Assembly: GCA_018340805.1 (NCBI GenBank)
Contig: JACMZG010001911.1
Coordinates: 33,671,725-33,735,724 of the forward strand
Length of the DNA: 64,000 nt
Source of the DNA: Microvelia longipes
Taxonomy: Eukaryota; Arthropoda; Insecta; Hemiptera; Veliidae
Direction of reading: 5' to 3'
Positions 1-11,651 of this stretch are shown here, one piece after another. Both the position numbers and the translations under genes were made by a program. The first letter of the stretch is position 1, and every line of letters begins with the position of its first letter. The notes beneath the pieces are model-generated. The model saw only the letters and a list, made by a program, of their open reading frames with translations. It made no database searches and was not told where the DNA came from.

Positions 1-1836
1 TACTCTAAGGGGCCTTGACGACATATATTCCAGAACGGTTTGAATCCACTAAGCGATCCCCACCCCACAAACTAAAAATCATATAAAATTTCAGTTTTTT
101 ACAATGCTAGTATAGAATGTAGATTTAATTGACTCATGGGTGCAAAATATATTTTTTTAAAAAAGGAAGAGTTGACTTTGATTCAATTTTCCTTTATTCA
201 CAAAACTTTCAAGATTAAACAAAACAAAGAAAAGTAAAAAGCACTGGGACAAATTTCTACAGTTATAAATCCTAACCTAGATGCTAGAATATGCCAAAAG
301 CAGTAATCAAGTTACTGTACCATTCAAATAACAAAAGAAAATTAAGTTTGAAATATGAAGGTTTAAAAATATTCAAAAGCAAAATAACGTATATAATATT
401 TTATAGCGAACAATAATGACGGTCACAAGGACGAAAATAGAGTATCAGACTTTCCTAAAGAATAGACTTTTCTTTTTTATGCACTTTCTATTTTATATTA
501 CTTTTTCTATTTTACATTCTATTTACCATACATTCCTATGCAAAGTTAATAAAGAAAATTGTAAGAAGAAAAAAAATTAAAATTAGTATCCATTTTTTTA
601 GACGTGCAAGTTTTATTTTCATTTGTACTAAGTTGAAAACATAGACATTAATTATGCCACTTATTATATAAGTAGTCAATGGTTGGTTAAAAATTATGAT
701 CTAGTCACTTCGTACAACTAATAATATATTTTTATTTTACATAATTTTTTATTATAAAAGAATAAGTAAATATGAAATACATTTTCAGAAACTATTTTGA
801 AGTAGGTACAAAGTTCACAGATTTTTCTCTCATACTTTAAAAAGGGTCTTACTTATATAACTTTCTACTCTTCGACCTTTCTTTTATACACTTTTAAACA
901 ATAGATTCTTGAAACTTAAACATGTACTCTCTGAAAGAATTTATTTACTTTTTCTTGAGGAAACTAGGATTACATGACGTCTCTTTATATAGGTTTTATA
1001 AAAAGAAAGTTTTTATTTTTATTGATAGCAATCATTATTTGATATATTTAAACATTTTTTTATTTGCCTTACATTCTATTCAAATCCTTAAGTAAATTTT
1101 CCTTTGTAATATAAAACTTTGAAGAAATTTACAATAAAGAGAAGTCAGGCCCAAGTTAAAGCTCTCCACACACTTTAGTATATAATTTTGGAACAAAATT
1201 CACATCAGTAGGAATATATGAAAATAAATATATCTATATTATGAAACTGTTGTTTACATGTCATCACGCTTAAACCGCTGAATAGATTAGCATGAAAAAA
1301 TAAAATAAAAAGCTCAGTGCCCTTTAGAAGGTAAGGGTTTTTACTCAATTCTTAAATATATATTTAAGTGATTTTTTTGTTTCTAAAACAACAACTGTTT
1401 TGGGAGAAGTCCTGTAGTTTTGTAATTTTTTAAAATATACTTCTTTTTGAATTGAATTGAAAAAACATTGTTTCTATGGCGCACGATATCTTATTCGTAT
1501 CCAAATTAAACTTGGTACATAGATAGATCTCTTTAATGACATTCACCCGCAATAATGGGAAAGAAAAAGTGTACAAAATTACGAGCCCCTAAAGCCTACC
1601 AACTAAACCCTATAAATATTGTTTATCTGGCTAAAATTTAAGACACAAATACTACTGTGTATTTCATACACGTACACAAGTTATATTTAAATATATTAAC
1701 TAAATTTCATTTTTTTGACTGTCGTAACCTTGTGTTAACAAATCACGATTTCCGACTTTTAAAGTACCTAATATTGTCGCAATATTCTACTAACATCAAC
1801 TAGTAATATGAGAAACTGATATAGGACAATAACCAT
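1..1836. other. AT-rich DNA without recognisable genes
   Basis: No open frame of note, tandem array or inverted repeat is visible here. The sequence is A/T-rich with many homopolymer runs. I see nothing to annotate. Confidence 0.6.
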
Positions 1837-2335
1837 GCGGCCCCAGCACTGATGCCCCAGAGCTGCTCGGCTCGATTTCAAAGAAAAATGCGCTTATGGA
1901 CCTATTCCATCTCAAATCAGGCAGGGGATGTCAGGTCATCCTCGCCGATTTTTTTTTTCAAATTTGGTATGATGTTCAATTCAGGAGTGAAAATAAGTTG
2001 CCAAAACGGTTTTGCTAAAAACATTTTTTTGGGAGCTACGGGGATTCAAAGAAAATTTAATTCTTTTTAGGAAAAAATTATGTTTCATACATACCGTCAT
2101 AAATAAAGAACCAATAGTGATAAAGTGGACTTCTTGGTCTCGTTTTGATGGGAAAGGATGGATCTATAAAATAGATCCAGATACATACATAAATTATTTA
2201 TCTGAGTTCCTATATATAGTTTTGACTGGTATTTTCTTGGATAAAAATGTCAACAAAAAATCAATTTTCACAAAGTTTATGATTTTTTGGAGCCTTAATG
2301 AAGTTCTGAAACTTTGTATGGGTGCTAATTTTTAA
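1837..2335 (+). other. Unclassified segment, possibly an old repeat
   Basis: The base composition becomes more balanced from about 1837. Overlapping short frames run at 1852-2070 and 2012-2335 (107 codons). The 107-residue frame has no motif I recognise and is rich in Phe, Ile and Lys, as expected of translated AT-rich DNA. I infer an old repeat and not a gene. Confidence 0.25.
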
Positions 2336-2361
2336 TTAACTATGAACTGTTTCAGAGTCCA

Positions 2362-2440
2362 GTACAAGTCTTAAGCATATGAGACACAAATGGTCAATAT
2401 ATATTATATTATTAATATGCATAAATAAATGAATCCTATC
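2362..2440 (+). mobile_element. LINE 3' UTR fragment
   Basis: This stretch matches, in the opposite orientation, the 3' UTR of the LINE at 23630-24150. Both share the block reading GACACAAATGGTCAATATAT followed by A/T-rich sequence. The match covers about 70-80 bp. No LINE coding sequence precedes it, so this is an isolated or strongly 5'-truncated copy. Confidence 0.55.
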
Positions 2441-3170
2441 TCATCACTAAAATGAAGTTTATTTAAACAAATACTTCACTTTCAATTTATTAATCAATTT
2501 TAAAAGTAGCCAAAACATTTTAAATTATGAGTTAAATAAGGTAGGGGGTATATCGGTCTACTAGGTATCTATCTATACTGACAATTGAACAATTTGAATA
2601 ACAATAGAGACAAATTAAAGAGTAATTGCTGGAGTAAGTTGTTAAAAATATTTGATCCAGTAGTAAAAAATACGTAGGAGATGAAATCGTTTTAAATATA
2701 TAAATGGAAAATTAAATCGGAAGCCTTAGAAAGGGGTTTCGCCCTTTTCAAATTACTTAATTAAGTTTTATTTGACTTTGCCCATCGTCCATCGGTTTTA
2801 TTTATTTTAAAAAACGCCTACACTATATTCCTTTTCAATCTAAATCGTCCTTATTTATAGGATGATAATAGAGTAGAATAACTAAATAGTCATAAACTTA
2901 ATGAAACAGAGATTGTATTAGCATGAGCGCGTATTAGGCATGAGAATATATTAACATGAAAACGTATTAGAATAAGAATGTATTAGCAAGGGTCGTACAT
3001 CAATTTAACAAGCAGCTAATTATCAAAGAAAACTCCTGATCTAAAATTTAAAATAGTAACATTGTAGGAAAAAACACAGCTTGTTTTGTAATCAGCTCAA
3101 TGACAGTTTGATTGTAGCTTAAATATCTCAATATTTGTGTACTAGAAACATTGTTAAACTAGAATAAAAC
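2441..3170. other. AT-rich DNA, nothing recognised
   Basis: No open frame or repeat is recognised. A weak run of the phrase 'catgagaa..gtattag' recurs three or four times at about 2915-2990 and may be a decayed minisatellite. Confidence 0.4.
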
Positions 3171-3175
3171 AAAAT

Positions 3176-3680
3176 AATCGGGTACGGGGTACCTCGGAAC
3201 TTTTCCTCACCTCATCGGATATACTACGCTCATTATCCTCTTGCAAATAAAACCACCCCTACCTCTCCCTCTTTCTATAACCCCAACCCTCATCCGCCCA
3301 TTTTTGTTCGAAAATTCTATATAAATCAGGTACAGGATACTTCGGAACGATACCTTACCATATCGGATTTGCTATGTGTTCATCCTGAACACTTGAAAAT
3401 GACGCAGAAAATGAAAACTGCGTAATTTATATTTCATTACGTTTTTAGACTAGCTTCGGTCGTCCTCAGTCAGTAAAAACATCTATTTTATTCCTACTCG
3501 TACCCATTCAGGTACTGACCTTCCTCGTTACTGCATAAAAATCATGATCCGATACTAAAACCTAGGATATACTTGCTGTATTGAAAAGCTTAATATTAGT
3601 ATACTTATTTATTACAGAGAGAGATACACTTATACCAATTTTCAACTCAATTGGATAATTTTTAAATGTATATTGTTAAA
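3176..3680 (-). repeat. GGTACC repeat, rearranged fragments
   Basis: The terminal block (GGTACGGGGTACCTCGGAAC) appears at 3180 and again, degenerate, at 3330. It is followed by the CTTCGG..CGTCCTCAG block, a worn 5S-like block near 3500, and the 'aacTcAATTGGA' block near 3650. The order matches other copies, but the head is duplicated and internal parts are lost. Confidence 0.6.
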
Positions 3681-3799
3681 GAAAACTTGGGACATCTGTT
3701 GATCCTATAAATGAAAACAAGCGTGTTACATTTTAAAAAGATCTGTTATTAGACTTAATAAGTCTAATAACAGCCAACAGTAAGAAAAGACTCAAAACC

Positions 3800-3910
3800 T
3801 AGTTTCCTAACACCTCACCGGCACTGATTGACCTGATTGGCCTTTAGTTGGTTGAAAGCCGGTTATGCTTTATTTTAAATAAATTTTTGACACCAGTGGA
3901 GAGACTTATT
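3800..3910 (+). repeat. Half copy of the 22.4-kb hairpin element
   Basis: The phrases CCGGCACTGAT, GAAAGCCGGTTATG and GTGGAGAGACT match, with substitutions, the right arm of the hairpin element at 22381-22690. Only one arm is present, so no stem can form. Confidence 0.45.
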
Positions 3911-3989
3911 TTATTACTCTGATTATGATGAACTCCTTTGGCGCTCATTTTTTTAATAAAGATTAATTGTTGTATCTAGTTTCTAATCG

Positions 3990-4120
3990 CCTGCATAAAC
4001 ACACTACGATGGTAATAGACACACACTTATATAAACACACACTCTCATAGATAGACAACTCGGTAAAGTTTACATAAAAGGTCCTAAACACATTCAATGA
4101 TGATTTATTCAGTTGAAGTA
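3990..4120 (-). repeat. GGTACC repeat, inner fragment
   Basis: It carries the 'cacacac..gatagacaact..aaaggtcctaaac' block, which in full copies lies near the end opposite the GGTACC head. It is isolated and short. Confidence 0.45.
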
Positions 4121-4602
4121 TAAAGTCAATGAGTAAAAGTAAAAAACTATTTCAAGATTTGATTTTTCAATAAAAATGTTTTATTTTAGTTTGTAGTAAT
4201 AATAGAACAGATGCTGCAATATAAATTAGAACAAGTTGTTTCGGCCTTTGTCTAGAAATGATTTATGATCGAAGTTTTTCTTAGCTTGGTTCTTAGTGTT
4301 GCTAAATTTTTATGATACGAATTAAATGTAAACATTATAACAAAAATTAGACTCTCTAGACAAAACTATCCAGTCAGTTTTTTTAATTATATTTTTAAAT
4401 CATAAATTCCTAAAAGTTGTTTGAATTTATATGCCTTTGATAAAAAAAGATAGTTATCTTTATAATATAAATACATTTCTCTAACTTTGATCTAAACAGA
4501 AATAAAATGTAACAAATAAACAATTATATGCGAAAGTAGCGAAAAAAATCAATGAATTATTTTGTTAAAAAAATAACTAAAATAGATAAATAATCCACAA
4601 AT

Positions 4603-5380
4603 ATCGGGTACAAGGTGATTCAGAACTTTTCCTCACCACAATGGATTCACTGAGCTCATCCTCACTACTTTCGATTCGCCTCGCTCGTCCTTAGTGAAAC
4701 TAAATTAGTTTTATTCTCATCGTTCACCCAAACAAGCACTAATCCTCAATGCCGTATTGAAACGAAACTTAGTATAATTATTTAGTAAGAAAAGGGATCC
4801 AAACTTCAACTTATTTGATTATCTTTTGATTTTTTACAATTCTTAAGAGAGCGTATATAACATAGAATAAAAGCGTAAGAATTACAAGCATTTAAAAATA
4901 AATAAAATAAAATGATTAAATTGTAATAATTGTGTCATAGTTTACACTAATATGTCTAGTAAGGTTGGTGGCATCCATAACTGTTTAATGCTTCAATAAA
5001 AATTGAACTAATTCTGATAATGAAAGGAAACTTGGCACATATGTTGCTATTACATATAACTACACTCGTGCCAAAACTCGAAATGATCAAGTCATTTTTC
5101 CCGTAATCTAAGTTTTTAAACTATTTAGTAAGTCATTATTTCCGGTATTGACGTGATATAAATATTATTTTCCAAGTTTTGTATCAAGTTTCATCTCTCT
5201 AGCATAAATACTCTGGGAGGTAAGATGATTACAGAGACACAAACACTCAGAGACAGACAACTTTGTGAAAACACTCAGGAGGTCTTAAAAACACCTAAAC
5301 TGGATTATTCAAGTGTAATCGGAGTTTTCACAAACACAATAATTTTCCTATATTCACGGTATACATGAGGAAAAGTAATA
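4603..5380 (-). repeat. GGTACC repeat, near full length
   Basis: One of the most complete copies. It begins with a worn GGTACGGGGTACC head, then the TTCGATTCGCCTCGCTCGTCC block, a degraded 5S-like block at 4705-4760, the 'ttgaacTAATtctgataatg' block, the 'agcataaatactctgggagg' block and a GACACAAACACTC..AGACAGACAACTT block. It ends 'acggtatacatgaggaaaagtaa'. Strand is given so that the 5S-like block reads in the 5S sense. No protein-coding capacity is visible. Confidence 0.7.
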
Positions 5381-5440
5381 AATGTCTGACTTCAATTAGC
5401 GATATAGAGGTGAATATCATATAATAATAATAATAATAAT

Positions 5441-7567
5441 ATACAAGGTGTACAAAATAAAACTCCCTTCCCGAAAGGAGGTGGTACTACAGCTAATTTC
5501 CAACAAAAAACTTCATATTAACTATAGTCCGATTTTCAACCGTTCTCCCACAAGGTCAAATTTTATGATTTTAAAAAACGCGTTGACTTAACTTCATAAA
5601 ATGACCAATTGTGGCTAAACTATAACTGCTAGCTTCAAAATATTGGCTTCGTTGGAAAGCTGAGAAAATTTGCTATAAGACCACTCACTTGTATTTTCAA
5701 AAACAATTTAACATAACAGCCAAAAATTTGCATGAAATCAAAAATTAGTAAAATTTTATGATTTTCTAAAAATTTTGAAGTTACGTTGATGAGAAACTAG
5801 CAAACTTGAGAACCTCTTGGTTTCAGGAAAACTACCTTGTTTACTCTTCTTTAAGTCAATACCCATATCATTATACGTTGATACGGTGATTTTTTCAGAA
5901 AAAGCAAAAACAGGCTCAAAAAACACGCTAAATATGACTCTTACAGAAGTGATTTTTGTATAATAGTCCAAGAGCCAGAAGCAAAAAACGTGACCGTCTA
6001 GCCCCAAAGGTTTAACCCACTAGATCGACTTATTCTGGCTCCCTGATAATGAATCAGGTGGTCTGCCGTTTCAGATAAGGGAAATTTAGCCCCGGGGCCC
6101 CTTTAAAATCCGAAAAATGACCCTAAATTCTGTTTTCGCCCAATAACGGTGTTTCTATTGATTTTATCTAAAAACTTAAAGGGTTGTTTTTTAATGTTTA
6201 TTAAATTTGTGATAAATCCATTTTTTAACTATCAAAATCGGTCCAGTAAAACCGGAGATACAAATGTTGAAAGATCACCGAAAAAACATGTAAAAAGCAT
6301 ACATTTTTGTCCAAAAACCATAAAATGTCATGTTTTTCCATATTAACATGTTTAAGAATTCAGCAGACTTAAAAATCATGCATATTCTGTTAAACTGCAG
6401 GTAATTAGAGTTGTTCTAGAGAAAGAAGTCAGCACAGCTCTAATATGTGATGACTTACTGACCGACATATAATGCTGAAAGATAGGTTAAATCTTGAATT
6501 TTAGAAAAATACTCTTTTTTCATCATTATATGTCGGTCATTAAGTCATCACATATTAGAGCTGTGCTGACTTCTTTCTTTAGAACAACTCTAATTATCTG
6601 CAGTTTAACAGAATATGCATGATTTTTAAGTCTGCCTAATTCTTAAACATGTTAATACGGAAAAACATGACATTTTAAGGTATTTGTGCGTTTTTGGACA
6701 AAAATGTATGCTTTTTAGATGTTTTTTCGGTAATCTTTCAACATTTGTATCTCCGGTTTTACTGGACCGATTTAGATGGTTAAAAAATGGATTTATCACA
6801 AATTTAATAAACATTAAAAAACAACCCTTTAAGTTTTTAGATAAAATCAATAGAAACACCGTTATTGGGCGAAAACAGAATTTAGGGTCATTTTTCGGAT
6901 TTTAAAGGGGCCCCGGGGCTAAATTTCCCTTATCTGAAACGGCAGACCACCTGATTCATTATCAGGGAGCCAGAATAAGTCGATCTAGTGGGTTAAACCT
7001 TTGGGGCTAGAGGGTCACGTTTTTTGCTTCTGGCTCTTGGACTATTATACAGAAATCACTTCTGTAAGAGTCATATTTAGCGTGTTTTTTGAGCCTATTT
7101 TTGCTTTTTCTAAAAAAATCACCGTATCAACGTATAATGATATGGGTATAGACTTAAAGAAGAGTAAACAAGGTAGTTTTCCTGAAACCAAGAGGTTCTC
7201 AAGTTTGCTAGTTTCTCATCAAAGTAACTTCAAAATTTTTGGAAAATCATAAAATTTTACTAATTTTTGATTTCATGCAAATTTTTGGCTGTTATGTTAA
7301 ATTGTTTTTGAAAATACAAGTGAGTGGTCTTATAGCAAATTTTCTCAGCTTTCCAACGAAGCCAATATTTTGAAGCTAGCAGTTATAGTTTAGCCACAAT
7401 TGGTCATTTTATGAAGTTAAGTCAACGCGTTTTTTAAAATCATAAAATTTGACCTTGTGGGAGAACGGTTGAAAATCGGACTATAGTTAATATGAAGTTT
7501 TTTGTTGGAAATTAGCTGTAGTACCACCTCCTTTCGGGAAGGGAGTTTTATTTTGTACACCCTGTAT
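5441..7567. mobile_element. 2.1-kb foldback element with 1-kb arms
   Basis: The left arm (5441-6474) and right arm (6524-7567) are inverted copies of about 1.03-1.04 kb, separated by a 49-bp loop. The outer ends read TACA(A/G)GGTGTACAAAAT, a terminus typical of insect TA-type MITEs (family knowledge). Arm-to-arm differences are few: the same 83-codon frame occurs in both arms (minus strand 5756-6007, plus strand 7001-7252) with about six residue changes. These mirrored frames, and those at 6149-6346 and 6626-6859, are consequences of the symmetry and not genes. AT-rich simple repeats at both edges prevent a clear target-duplication call; TA or AT both fit. Confidence 0.9.
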
Positions 7568-7842
7568 AATAACACATCAATTAATTACATATTCCAAAAC
7601 AGAAACAACAAGTCGTTTGTTTTATAAAATATTTATTTTATAAGAAAATAAATATTTTTCAATAAAGAGTTACTCTATTAAAACTTTGCTTGCTTTAAAA
7701 TAAACATTTATTTCAATAAAAAATGGGTACGATAAAACTTGTATTAAAAAAGAACACTTCTTAAAATATTAGCTAAGAAAGAACTAGGTTTAATTTTGAT
7801 AATTCGACAAAAAGTTATTCTTTATGAAAATTTCCCTTTTCT
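7568..7842. other. AT-rich spacer
   Basis: No feature is visible between the foldback element and the next inverted-repeat element. Confidence 0.5.
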
Positions 7843-8625
7843 GAAAGGAGTGTGTAATAAAGGTTTTATCCTCCTTTATGTACATATTATATGTAGGATG
7901 GTACATTTTAAATATATCACCCTGATTACTCAGCTCCACACGGAGCTATAGCGGTAAAATTGGTATCTACCCTTATTAAGTTGACCACTGGGATTTTAAA
8001 CACCTAATTATTGTTCGGGTAATCGTCTGAGTTGGTAGTTGTCTGTTAAACAAATTTGTTATTTTACGGTAAGTTTAAAAAGTTAAATGACAGCATACCA
8101 TTGAATGGATCATTTTTAAAACTGTCTTATCCTGGAAAATTTAATTTCAAAGTCGCTGAATTCCAAATTAAATTTTTATATATTTTTCATACAATGAATT
8201 AGAAGTGATGTATTCTTGTGTTCCTGCTTATTTTGAATTATAAATGGGTAATAGTACTTATGTATGTCAAACGTTAGCTAAGTGAAAAATTACTGGAATT
8301 CCATGATATTGGTTTTAAAGTGTTTGGAATAATTAAGATAAAGGTATCTCTAATTTACTTTTTTTTAGTTACCGTACAAACACAGTTTGGTAATCAAATT
8401 GCCACACATGGCAGATGATTACCAAAAAAATAATTAGGTACTTCAATACAATTAGGTACTGGTTTCAATTCCCAGTAGTCAACTTAGTGGGGGTAGATAA
8501 CAATTTTAGCACTATAGCTCCATACAGAGCAGAGTATAATCAGGATGAAATGTATCACCCATTAAAAGCTGGGTGTTGAATATTTAAGGTGTATAACTAT
8601 AATAAAAATTGGATCCTCCTTTCAC
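7843..8625. mobile_element. MITE with ~200-bp inverted repeats
   Basis: Outer blocks GAAAGGAG (7843) and CTCCTTTC (8616) begin diverged inverted arms. The best-matched inner parts are about 7905-8045 and 8380-8565, sharing TCACCCTGATTA, GGAGCTATAG, TATCTACCC, AAGTTGACCACTGGGA and TACCTAATT in inverted order. No coding sequence lies between. It is a non-autonomous DNA-type element by structure; the superfamily is not determined. Confidence 0.7.
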
Positions 8626-9341
8626 TTCTGATTTAATACTACTTCAAAAATGACAATCTGACAAATTATAAATTAAATAAAAAATAATAAATAAATAAAT
8701 AAAATTCAACCATCTCCAACACTGGGTAAATTCGGTAAATTAAAATAACAGGCGCGAAAAATTTAACATTATATTTAAAAAAAATATTTAGATTAAATGT
8801 GGAATGGAATTTCAGACGCTAGATTTTAAATTTTACAGTGAAATCGGAATTCACAATATTAACAAATCTATTAAAAGATTATAAGCTATATAAAGGAATA
8901 TGACAGATAATATCGAGACAAAATAGTAATTAGTGCAACCGACATGAATAGACACTCTATTCGGTATTCCTACCTCAATGTAACATCCCTCAATACTGTA
9001 CTGACATATACCAATACAAACCCACGTATGATATCTTTGTATTGAAATAATTTGCAGCTATCAGAACTCGGTTGAGTGAAAATACAAACAGAATGGTAAT
9101 GAAATCATACGAATCAATACTCGAGGTTTAAAAGTATATTGCTCGCATTTTTCCTTCGTAATTACTCAATACATTAAAACGAAATCATGTTTGAAAAAGC
9201 AATTGTCAGAAGATAACTAGTTATTCTGTAACATTGTGAGGATAAAAATTCACAATAGATTTTTATTTTTCTTCATTTATACCGTAGGTATTCGCGATTC
9301 AAAATCCGTAGCAGCGCCACCGTCGCTGATAAGAAAATGAT
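8626..9341. other. AT-rich DNA; one small repeat fragment
   Basis: Nothing is recognised except 9262-9290, where 'cttcatttataccgtaggta' matches the distal end of the GGTACC repeat family. Confidence 0.4.
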
Positions 9342-9356
9342 AACGAAAGGGTGATC
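9342..9356 (+). repeat. Outer 15-bp repeat, left copy
   Basis: AACGAAAGGGTGATC here is the exact inverted partner of 13631-13645. The two copies bracket the Polinton-ended element outside its target duplication, at unequal distances. Confidence 0.5.
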
Positions 9357-9793
9357 GTTGTTAAAGTCCTTATGGGAATTTTTTATGACGATTATTTTTT
9401 TATTTTTTTCTCGAAGAGCTTTTATTTAATTAATTTAAGGTGTATGAACTCAGTGGAATCACGATTGCATTAAAAATAGAGTTTTAATGGGTTCTGACAA
9501 GTATTTAAATTGAGTGATAAGAAGGTGAAATCACAATATAGTGTTTTATTTTATTTATTGTTAATTAATGTTACTTTAAATTAATTTTAGTTTGCACAAA
9601 CAAACAAAATTACCTTTTTATTGCATTAAATTGTTTAAATTTGTTGTAAAAGGTATTTAAATTAACTGATAACAAGCTGTGATTTTCACCATAATGGTGT
9701 TTTAATTGATTAATCAATTTTATTTACTCACTAAAATAATTAATAACTCAATAAATTCACTTTTTTGTAAAATGTTTGTTCAAATTATCCGTT
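9357..9793. other. AT-rich flank of the Polinton-ended element
   Basis: A/T-rich sequence. Two weakly similar stretches around 'aagtatttaaattgagtgataa' (about 9500) and 'aggtatttaaattaactgataa' (about 9650) hint at an old tandem duplication. No gene is visible. Confidence 0.4.
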
Positions 9794-9888
9794 TACGTTA
9801 GTAGTATGTGGGTCGCTTGCGGTAGACATGGCGTCAGCAAAATTCCTGAGCCCTGGCGCCGGCCACGTGCCACCCGGTCACTTACCTC

Positions 9889-10034
9889 TGACGTCACCTT
9901 GCACTCTCATGTTTGTTTACATCTGCCCCCCCCCCCCTCTTCTATGTGTATTGCGGGTTCCATGTTATGCACTATCCTCTGACGTCACCTTGCTCTCTCA
10001 CCTTTTGTTTGTTTACATGTGTCCTCTGACGTCA
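9889..10034 (+). promoter_or_regulatory. Three CRE-like TGACGTCA sites with GTTTGTTTAC
   Basis: TGACGTCA palindromes at 9889-9896, 9980-9987 and 10027-10034 each sit in CTCTGACGTCAC and are each followed by a GTTTGTTTACAT block. The three units are unequal in length (about 91 and 47 bp apart). TGACGTCA is the CREB/ATF consensus and TGTTTAC resembles a forkhead core (family knowledge). A promoter role is inference. Confidence 0.4.
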
Positions 10035-10117
10035 CTTTGTTTGTTTACATCTTACACGGTCACCCATCCAGTTACTTTTACATGTTGAAGTTAACAATTA
10101 TTATTGGTAAGAATCAA

Positions 10118-10195
10118 CAAAAAGTGTGAGCCTTTTGTTGGATTCGAACCCGAGACCCCTACGTAGAATTCAGATTCTCTAACCACTAGACCAAA
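10118..10195 (-). repeat. tRNA-like Pol III segment in left TIR
   Basis: On the minus strand it has an A-box-like TGGTCTAGTGG (10183-10193) and a perfect B box GGTTCGAATCC (10140-10150), spaced as in a tRNA. The anticodon and T stems do not pair properly, so it is not a functional tRNA. It resembles the tRNA-derived head of a SINE. Confidence 0.55.
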
Positions 10196-10371
10196 ATATT
10201 GAAACTTATACTAACAATACGGACTTTAACGCAACTTTACTAAATGTTTTGATAAATAACAAGTATTTATGGACAAAAATACAAAACTTAGTAAAATATT
10301 CGAATTTTACCACATAAATACATAACATAAAATTAAATAATAAAAATTGACTATTAAAAACTAAAATGAAA

Positions 10372-10528
10372 GACTGAAAAACAATCTAAATTTACTTAAA
10401 AATTGACATTCAAAGAAATGTAGAAACTAACTAGAAGCTTAACAACAATACAGAGTTATTACCGTGATAATTACTATATCAAGATATTCTCATTAACAGA
10501 CAGGAGAAAGTAAATTATTTCTTCATCA
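10372..10528 (+). repeat. Internal direct repeat, copy 1
   Basis: It matches 12639-12786 in the same orientation across blocks such as ATCTAAATTTACTTAA, GAAACTAACTA, ATTACCGTGA and CATTAACAGACAGGAGAAAG. Differences are scattered substitutions and small indels. Confidence 0.7.
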
Positions 10529-10779
10529 AGGGAGGTTATAATTTACACGACCTAACATGAAAAGTGCTGATGACTGCATTTCTCATAGCCAGGCCGGATA
10601 TTGGATACTCTTTTTACGATAGAATTTCATACCATATTTTAATAAAAAGAAACTAAATTCAATTTATTACAACAATTTAAAATAAAATAATTGTAATGGA
10701 AACTATATTAGCAAGGTTTTTGATGTATGCTTCGATTTTCAAAATTTAAAAAATAATCCTATTTGTTTACACCGTCTCA

Positions 10780-10852
10780 GACGAGGATCGAACCAGGGTT
10801 CTTTAGAACTACATTAAGCTAACATTGCTATTTTATCCCATACGGCCTTCCT
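10780..10852 (-). repeat. Second tRNA-like relic
   Basis: The minus strand has TGGTTCGATCC (B-box-like, ending near 10785) preceded at tRNA spacing by TATGGGATAAAATAGC (A-box-like, near 10840). Acceptor pairing is absent. It is probably a decayed tRNA or a SINE head. Confidence 0.3.
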
Positions 10853-11102
10853 TGGAATGCGGATAAGCAGTTAAAACGTGTGTAACATATGAATGAAAAA
10901 CACACACTCGGCAGATTCCTGCCTAGACGATGCGTTGCACCATCCTAGCGTACTATACCCTTATCAATTACTACACATTTAAATACCTCACATACGGTTA
11001 AATAAATATGTATATTAATGTAACAGTTTACCCACCCGTCACTTTAAATACTTCATATACATAAATAATATTTAGAAATTTTAGTCACTACCTAGCTTTC
11101 TA

Positions 11103-11399
11103 ATGGATTACCTCAAACATTTTGATCTGACCCGATTTTACTGTGAATCCTATAGTGGAAGGGTAGCTAAATTATTTAAAGTTCAAGAACTTGTAAGTGA
11201 AATAGAAAAATATACTCAAATAGGCTGTACCCGACGCTACAAGAACCGTTTCGGATGGCACTACCCTAACTGTAGTTGGGCTAACGAAAACACTCTGTCA
11301 GGTGTAAACTTTTGTTTTTGTTATTATTTAGAACAAAAAGCGCAAGAACTGAACCGCTTATTAGAGGAACTTTATCCAGAAGATGTAATAAATGGTTAA
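11103..11399 (+). CDS. Unrecognised 98-residue protein
   Basis: I do not recognise this protein. The ATG-started frame of 98 codons has balanced amino-acid use unlike the Phe/Ile/Lys-rich chance frames elsewhere, which is why I list it. The N-terminal part carries aromatic and charged residues (DYLKHFDLTRFYCESYSGR). The middle has a Cys/His/Trp-containing stretch (CTRRYKNRFGWHYPNCSWAN), then CFCYY. The C-terminus (about residues 74-93) is Leu/Glu-rich and could form an amphipathic helix. Four cysteines and a His in the middle could bind metal, but no standard zinc-finger spacing fits. It lies centrally in the Polinton-ended element, upstream of a perfect 11-bp-stem hairpin and the next ORF. 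The function is unknown; a decayed exon is possible. Confidence 0.4.
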   Translation: MDYLKHFDLTRFYCESYSGRVAKLFKVQELVSEIEKYTQIGCTRRYKNRFGWHYPNCSWANENTLSGVNFCFCYYLEQKAQELNRLLEELYPEDVING

Positions 11400-11404
11400 A
11401 GCAC

Positions 11405-11466
11405 ATTCGTTAAATTTGTTGGTTTTAAAATTATTTTAACGGTTTGAACCAATTAATTTAACGAAT
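11405..11466 (+). other. Hairpin between the two element ORFs
   Basis: ATTCGTTAAAT (11405-11415) and ATTTAACGAAT (11456-11466) form a perfect 11-bp stem, extended by the weaker pair TTGTTGG/CCAATTA. It begins six bases after the stop of the upstream ORF. A transcript-end or regulatory role is inference. Confidence 0.45.
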
Positions 11467-11651
11467 ACTATGTAGAAATATGTTTATAAATTTAGCGATA
11501 TAAATTACAATTTAGACGATTGTCAACCGTCATACAGACAACTAGTTATGGGACTTTTACAAGGAAAGATGAACAAATATTTTAAAGTTTTATCAGAACG
11601 TAAAATCGTTAATACAAACTCTGCATAACAAGAGTTTATGTTACGGCTAGA

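Larger units (their letters stand above)
9800..10195 (+). repeat. Left terminal inverted repeat
   Basis: This pairs with 12951-13343 with only scattered differences, such as extra bases in the C-run near 9930. It contains three TGACGTCA sites and, at its inner end, a tRNA-like A/B-box segment on the minus strand. Short frames at 9776-9982 and 9828-10088 arise from its higher GC content and are mirrored in the right repeat; they are not taken as genes. Confidence 0.9.

Noticed and set aside
2012..2335. 107-codon gene
   Set aside because: No motif, AT-driven amino-acid composition, and another frame overlaps it.
5756..7252. Four mirrored short frames of 65-83 codons
   Set aside because: They are the same DNA read in both arms of the foldback element; composition is not protein-like and the pairs exist only by symmetry.
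9776..10088. Short frames in the left TIR and their mirror images at 13016-13337
   Set aside because: They overlap one another in two frames, contain translated homopolymers and are explained by the inverted repeat.
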